The notes beneath the pieces were generated by a model. The model was not told the DNA's origin. It ran no database searches and worked only from the letters and a program-made list of their open reading frames with translations. Both the position numbers and the translations under genes were made by a program. From positions 62,001-126,000 of the forward strand of contig NZ_JAUEQY010000008.1 in assembly GCF_030406325.1 (NCBI RefSeq): 64,000 nt of DNA, given 5' to 3'. Positions within the stretch are counted from its first letter, which is position 1; every line of letters starts with the position of its first letter. The stretch comes from Actinomadura sp. DC4. GTDB lineage: Bacteria > Actinomycetota > Actinomycetes > Streptosporangiales > Streptosporangiaceae. This document shows positions 60,867 to 64,000 of this stretch, in pieces.

Positions 60867-60884
60867 TTGTGAAGCGCTTCACAA
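60867..60884. promoter_or_regulatory. Perfect Rex-type operator upstream of menJ-nuo
   Basis: TTGTGAAGCGCTTCACAA is a perfect 18-bp palindrome matching the Rex consensus TGTGAA-N4-TTCACA at every fixed position. It lies between divergent menG and menJ; a -10-like TAGACT at 60845-60850 would place transcription start just before it. Rex is encoded in this window, and Complex I genes are known Rex targets in actinomycetes. A LacI-type site (central CG) is an alternative reading. Confidence 0.8.
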
Positions 60885-61017
60885 ATGAACAAGACCCGAA
60901 CATGGCACCCCGGGTCGCATCGAGCCTCCTCCAGGGCCGTACGATCCGGCACGGCATCGAGCCCGCCTTCCTTTCCCCGAGGCGGCACCACCGACCACCT
61001 GCCCACAGAGGAATCTC

Positions 61018-62298
61018 GTGTCCGAGACACCCGCCGCAATTCGACAGGACCTCTCCGCGACGGAGGCCGACGTCATCGTCGTCGGCGCCGGACCGGCGGG
61101 CTCGGCGACCGCATACCACCTCGCCCAGGCCGGACTCGACGTCCTGCTGCTGGAGAAGACGAGCTTCCCGCGCGAGAAGGTCTGCGGTGACGGCCTCACT
61201 CCCCGCGCCACCAAGCAACTGATCAAGATGGGCGTCGACCTCGACGCGCCCGGATGGATCCGCAACAAGGGCCTGCGCATCATCGGCGGCGGCGTCCGCC
61301 TCGAGCTGCCCTGGCCCGACCTCGCCAGCTACCCCGACTACGGTCTGGTCCGCACCCGGATGGACTTCGACCAGATCCTCGCCGAGCGTGCCGTCGCCGT
61401 GGGCGTCAAGCTGCGCATGAACACCTCGGTGACCGGGCCGATCGTGGACGACAACGGCCGGATCACCGGAGTGATCGCCAAGACCTCCGACGGAGAGGCC
61501 CGGTTCACCGCGCCCCTCGTCGTGGCCGCAGACGGCAACTCCACCCGGCTCTCGCTGTCCATGGGCCTGCGCAAGCGCGACGACCGCCCGATGGGCGTGG
61601 CCGTACGCCGCTACTACACGAGCCCGCGCCACGACGACGACTACCTCGAGTCCTGGCTGGAGCTGTGGGACGGCGAGCGCCTGCTGCCCGGCTACGGCTG
61701 GGTGTTCGGCGTCGGCGACGGCACCTCCAACGTCGGGCTCGGCCTGCTCAACACGAGTGAGGCCTTCAAGAACGTCGACTACCGTGGGCTGCTGAAGAGC
61801 TGGCTCGCCGGCATGCCCGAAGAGTGGGGCTACGTCGAGGAAAACGCCACCGGGCCGGTACGCGGCGCCGCGCTCCCGATGGGCTTCAACCGCACGCCGC
61901 ACTACACCCGGGGCCTGCTGCTCGTCGGTGACGCGGGCGGGATGATCAACCCGTTCAACGGCGAGGGCATCGCGTACGCGATGGAGTCCGCCGAGATGGC
62001 GGCGGAGATCATCGTGCAGGCACTCGGCCGGCCGACCGCGGCACAGCGGGAGCGTGCGCTGCACGACTACCCGCGTGTGCTCAAGGAGGCCTACGGCGGC
62101 TACTACACGATCGGGCGGATCTTCGTGAAGGCCATCGGGGACCCGCGCGTGATGAAGTTCGCGACGCGTCACGGGCTGCCGCACCCCACACTGATGAGAT
62201 TCACGCTCAAGCTCCTCGCCAATCTCACGGATCCGCGGGGTGGTGACGCGATGGACCGCGTGATCAACGCGATGTCCAAACTCGCACCCGCAGCGTGA
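61018..62298 (+). CDS. menJ: Menaquinone reductase MenJ (geranylgeranyl reductase family)
   Basis: Saturates one isoprene unit of menaquinone. 426 residues of the FAD-dependent GGR fold: dinucleotide site VIVVGAGPAGSATAYHLAQAG, the family CGDGLTPRA block (Cys near residue 58), VAADGNSTRLS and the second FAD motif LLVGDAGGMINPFNGEGIAYAMES. Mycobacterial MenJ (Rv0561c) is the characterised homologue and also neighbours menG. GTG 61018. It stands directly upstream of nuoA on the same strand, so it may head the Complex I transcript. Confidence 0.93.
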   Translation: MSETPAAIRQDLSATEADVIVVGAGPAGSATAYHLAQAGLDVLLLEKTSFPREKVCGDGLTPRATKQLIKMGVDLDAPGWIRNKGLRIIGGGVRLELPWPDLASYPDYGLVRTRMDFDQILAERAVAVGVKLRMNTSVTGPIVDDNGRITGVIAKTSDGEARFTAPLVVAADGNSTRLSLSMGLRKRDDRPMGVAVRRYYTSPRHDDDYLESWLELWDGERLLPGYGWVFGVGDGTSNVGLGLLNTSEAFKNVDYRGLLKSWLAGMPEEWGYVEENATGPVRGAALPMGFNRTPHYTRGLLLVGDAGGMINPFNGEGIAYAMESAEMAAEIIVQALGRPTAAQRERALHDYPRVLKEAYGGYYTIGRIFVKAIGDPRVMKFATRHGLPHPTLMRFTLKLLANLTDPRGGDAMDRVINAMSKLAPAA

Positions 62299-62317
62299 TA
62301 CCCCGAGAGAAGAAGTG

Positions 62318-62413
62318 ATGATCTCCGTGCCTAGGATGGAAATCCCGGTCGTGCTCGACGACCGTGCCGCGCGTGACGCGCGCTCAGTGGCATTCACCGA
62401 GAGGGGGGTGTGA
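62318..62413 (+). CDS. Possible 31-residue peptide upstream of nuoA
   Basis: ATG 62318 follows GAGAGAAGAAG and opens a 31-codon frame, MISVPRMEIPVVLDDRAARD and then ARSVAFTERGV, ending three bases before the nuoA TTG start. It could be a small protein or an upstream frame that couples translation into nuoA, whose weak TTG start would benefit. No homology is recognised; coding status uncertain. Confidence 0.35.
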   Translation: MISVPRMEIPVVLDDRAARDARSVAFTERGV

Positions 62414-62416
62414 GAT

Positions 62417-62776
62417 TTGAACCTCTATGTACCGATTGTCATACTCGGCATCTTGGCGCTGGGTTTTGCGGGCTTTTCGGTGGTCATGGGTTCTTTGACC
62501 GGCCCGAAGCGCTGGAACCGGGCCCGGCTCGAGTCCTACGAATGCGGTATCGAACCCACCCCGCAGCCCGTCGGCGGCGGGCGATTCCCGGTGAAGTACT
62601 ACCTGACGGCGATGCTATTCATCGTTTTCGACATCGAGATCATTTTCCTCTATCCGTGGGCGGTCGCCTTCGACCACCTCGGCATGTTCGGCCTCGTCGA
62701 AATGGTGCTGTTCATCGTCACCGTCCTCATCGCGTACGCCTATGTCTGGCGCCGCGGTGGTCTGGAGTGGGACTGA
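62417..62776 (+). CDS. nuoA: NADH-quinone oxidoreductase subunit A
   Basis: 119 residues, three transmembrane helices ([65 protein letters not shown]). YECGIEP and the acidic [12 protein letters not shown] are NuoA signatures. Start is TTG 62417 with AGGGGGG eight bases upstream. First subunit gene of Complex I; nuoB follows after one base. Confidence 0.96.
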   Translation: MNLYVPIVILGILALGFAGFSVVMGSLTGPKRWNRARLESYECGIEPTPQPVGGGRFPVKYYLTAMLFIVFDIEIIFLYPWAVAFDHLGMFGLVEMVLFIVTVLIAYAYVWRRGGLEWD

Positions 62777-62777
62777 G

Positions 62778-63344
62778 ATGGGTCTAGAAGAAAAGCTCCC
62801 CAGCGGGATCGTCCTCACGACGGTCGAGCAGGTCATCGGGCACGCCCGCAAGAGCTCGGTGTGGCCGGCGACCTTCGGCCTGGCCTGTTGCAGCATGGAG
62901 CTGATGGCGGTCGGCGACCCCCGGCACGACTTCTCCCGATGGGGCATGGAGCGGGCCTCCGGCTCGCCGCGCCAGGCCGACCTGATGGTCGTGGCCGGCC
63001 GCGTGAGCCAGAAGATGGCGCCCGTGCTGCGGCAGATCTATGACCAGATGGCCTCGCCGAAGTGGGTCATCGCGATGGGCGTGTGCGCCTCGTCCGGCGG
63101 CATGTTCAACAACTACGCGATCGTGCAGGGCGTCGACCACATCGTGCCCGTCGACATCTACCTGCCGGGCTGCCCGCCGCGGCCGGAGATGCTGCTCGAC
63201 GCGATCCTCAAGCTGCACGACAAGATCCAGCACGCCAAGATGGGCCCGCACCGCAAGAAGGAGATCGAGGAGCTCGAGCGCGCGCGGCTCCGGCAGCTCC
63301 CCCTCCTCGACCAGCCCCAGGCACTGCCGCAGGTGACTTCATGA
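62778..63344 (+). CDS. nuoB: NADH-quinone oxidoreductase subunit B
   Basis: 188 residues carrying iron-sulfur cluster N2. The ligands are the Cys pair in [11 protein letters not shown], one in [10 protein letters not shown] and one in [10 protein letters not shown]. It sits at the quinone site next to NuoD. ATG 62778; overlaps nuoC by ATGA. The C-terminal extension is charged ([15 protein letters not shown]). Confidence 0.97.
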   Translation: MGLEEKLPSGIVLTTVEQVIGHARKSSVWPATFGLACCSMELMAVGDPRHDFSRWGMERASGSPRQADLMVVAGRVSQKMAPVLRQIYDQMASPKWVIAMGVCASSGGMFNNYAIVQGVDHIVPVDIYLPGCPPRPEMLLDAILKLHDKIQHAKMGPHRKKEIEELERARLRQLPLLDQPQALPQVTS

Positions 63345-64000
63345 GTTCGCAACATCCGGAACAGAAGGCCGAGCAGGCCGCCGACCAGCTTCCCGCCCAG
63401 GGCGAGGAAGAACGGTCCGAGCAGCCGATCGCCCGGCACGGCATGTTCGGCGCCCGTACGACCGGTGACACCTCCGGCTTCGGTGGCCTCGTCGTCCGCC
63501 AGTCGCCCAAGATCGGCAGCGATCGCCCGTACGGCGGGCCGCGCACGACCGGAGCGGAAGGAGAGTTCGACGAGGTCGCCGACTTCCTCGCCGAGGCCTA
63601 CCCCGACTTCGGCGACGCGATCGAACGCGTGGTCGTCGACCGCCACGAGCTGACCTTCGTCGTACGCCGTGAGCACCTCCTCGGCATCGTGCAGGTCCTG
63701 CGCGACGACCCGCGGCTCCGCTTCGAGCTGTGCCTCGGCGTCTCGGGTGTGCACTTCCCCGCGGAGGCCGGCGCCGAGCTGCACGCGACGTACCCGCTGC
63801 TGTCGATCACCCACAACCGGCGCATCCGGCTCGAGGTGACCTGCCCCGACGCCGACCCGCACATCCCGTCGATCGTGTCGGTCTACCCGACCAACAACTG
63901 GCACGAGCGCGAGACGTACGACTTCTTCGGCCTGATCTTCGACGGGCACCCGGCGCTGACCCGGATCATGATGCCGGACGACTGGATGGGCCACCCGCAG
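63341..64000 (+). CDS. nuoC: NADH-quinone oxidoreductase subunit C, partial
   Basis: At least 220 residues; runs off the window end. After a Glu/Gln-rich N-terminal tail of about 75 residues comes the 30-kDa subunit domain with [20 protein letters not shown], and the family signature [16 protein letters not shown] plus [12 protein letters not shown]. The nuo operon presumably continues with nuoD. The long tail is typical of actinobacterial NuoC. Confidence 0.95.
   Translation, partial: MSSQHPEQKAEQAADQLPAQGEEERSEQPIARHGMFGARTTGDTSGFGGLVVRQSPKIGSDRPYGGPRTTGAEGEFDEVADFLAEAYPDFGDAIERVVVDRHELTFVVRREHLLGIVQVLRDDPRLRFELCLGVSGVHFPAEAGAELHATYPLLSITHNRRIRLEVTCPDADPHIPSIVSVYPTNNWHERETYDFFGLIFDGHPALTRIMMPDDWMGHPQ

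Noticed and set aside
60885-61190. ORF starting right after the Rex-type site
   Set aside because: It overlaps menJ in another frame and has Arg/Ser-rich shadow composition.

Overview
The window is chromosomal DNA of a high-GC actinomycete with the gene set of a sporulating, filamentous lineage. Markers are a BldC protein (57944-58150), a BldN-like sigma factor (32431-33018), a BldC-like helix-turn-helix gene beside the tiny ribosomal protein bS22, DisA/RadA, Rex, and an F420-type (LLM) oxidoreductase. The gene order sugar-isomerase, proC, HTH, bS22, epimerase, acyltransferase, SerB-like, glutaredoxin, hemA-C-D-B-L, phosphoglycerate-mutase-like, ResA-CcdA-ResB-CcsB, menG, menJ matches the conserved actinobacterial (mycobacterial Rv0498-Rv0561-like) haem/respiration backbone, with accessory genes inserted. 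I infer a member of Streptosporangiales or a relative; the sequence alone does not fix the genus.

Layout. 1-4.7 kb: a type II toxin-antitoxin pair (cut by the window edge), mutY, a membrane-anchored protein, disA and radA (DNA integrity). 4.8-16.4 kb: secreted SGNH esterase, methyltransferase, sugar isomerase, TetR plus ABC-2 exporter, proline dehydrogenase, large secreted subtilase, proC, and a tryptophanyl-tRNA synthetase preceded by a 12-codon leader peptide with tandem Trp codons and an intrinsic terminator. 16.5-28.5 kb: HSL lipase, GntR/MFS pair, acetyltransferase, AcuC deacetylase, phosphatase-like gene, HTH/bS22/epimerase/acyltransferase core, then an ECF sigma / anti-sigma-like / L,D-transpeptidase operon. 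28.5-34.7 kb: aldo-keto reductase, DUF222-HNH nuclease, SerB-like HAD, BldN-like sigma, a membrane/ABM-domain fusion and a glutaredoxin. 34.7-42.7 kb: rex-hemA-hemC-hemD-hemB, a prim-pol-like gene and hemL, with a Rex operator at the promoter.

42.7-50.2 kb is an accessory insertion between hemL and the phosphoglycerate-mutase-like gene: a LysR-controlled operon (LLM oxidoreductase, DapA-like lyase, EamA exporter), then a compact class IV lanthipeptide system. That system is a 919-residue three-domain LanL synthetase with a complete cyclase zinc site, followed by a 39-residue precursor whose start codon overlaps the LanL stop and whose last residue is Cys. This is the most likely undescribed system here.

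50.2-56.1 kb: cytochrome c maturation (ResA, CcdA, ResB, CcsB) and a second L,D-transpeptidase. 56.4-57.9 kb: a second accessory unit, a zincin whose active-site blocks closely resemble anthrax lethal factor, with a small acidic partner. 57.9-64 kb: bldC, threonine/serine dehydratase, menaquinone genes (menG, menJ) and the start of the nuo operon, with a perfect 18-bp Rex-type operator between menG and menJ. Thus one redox regulator probably links haem synthesis and the menaquinone/Complex I block within this window. I saw no rRNA or tRNA gene and no insertion sequence. A two-copy 61-bp-period repeat at 43.07-43.16 kb is the only CRISPR-like trace.
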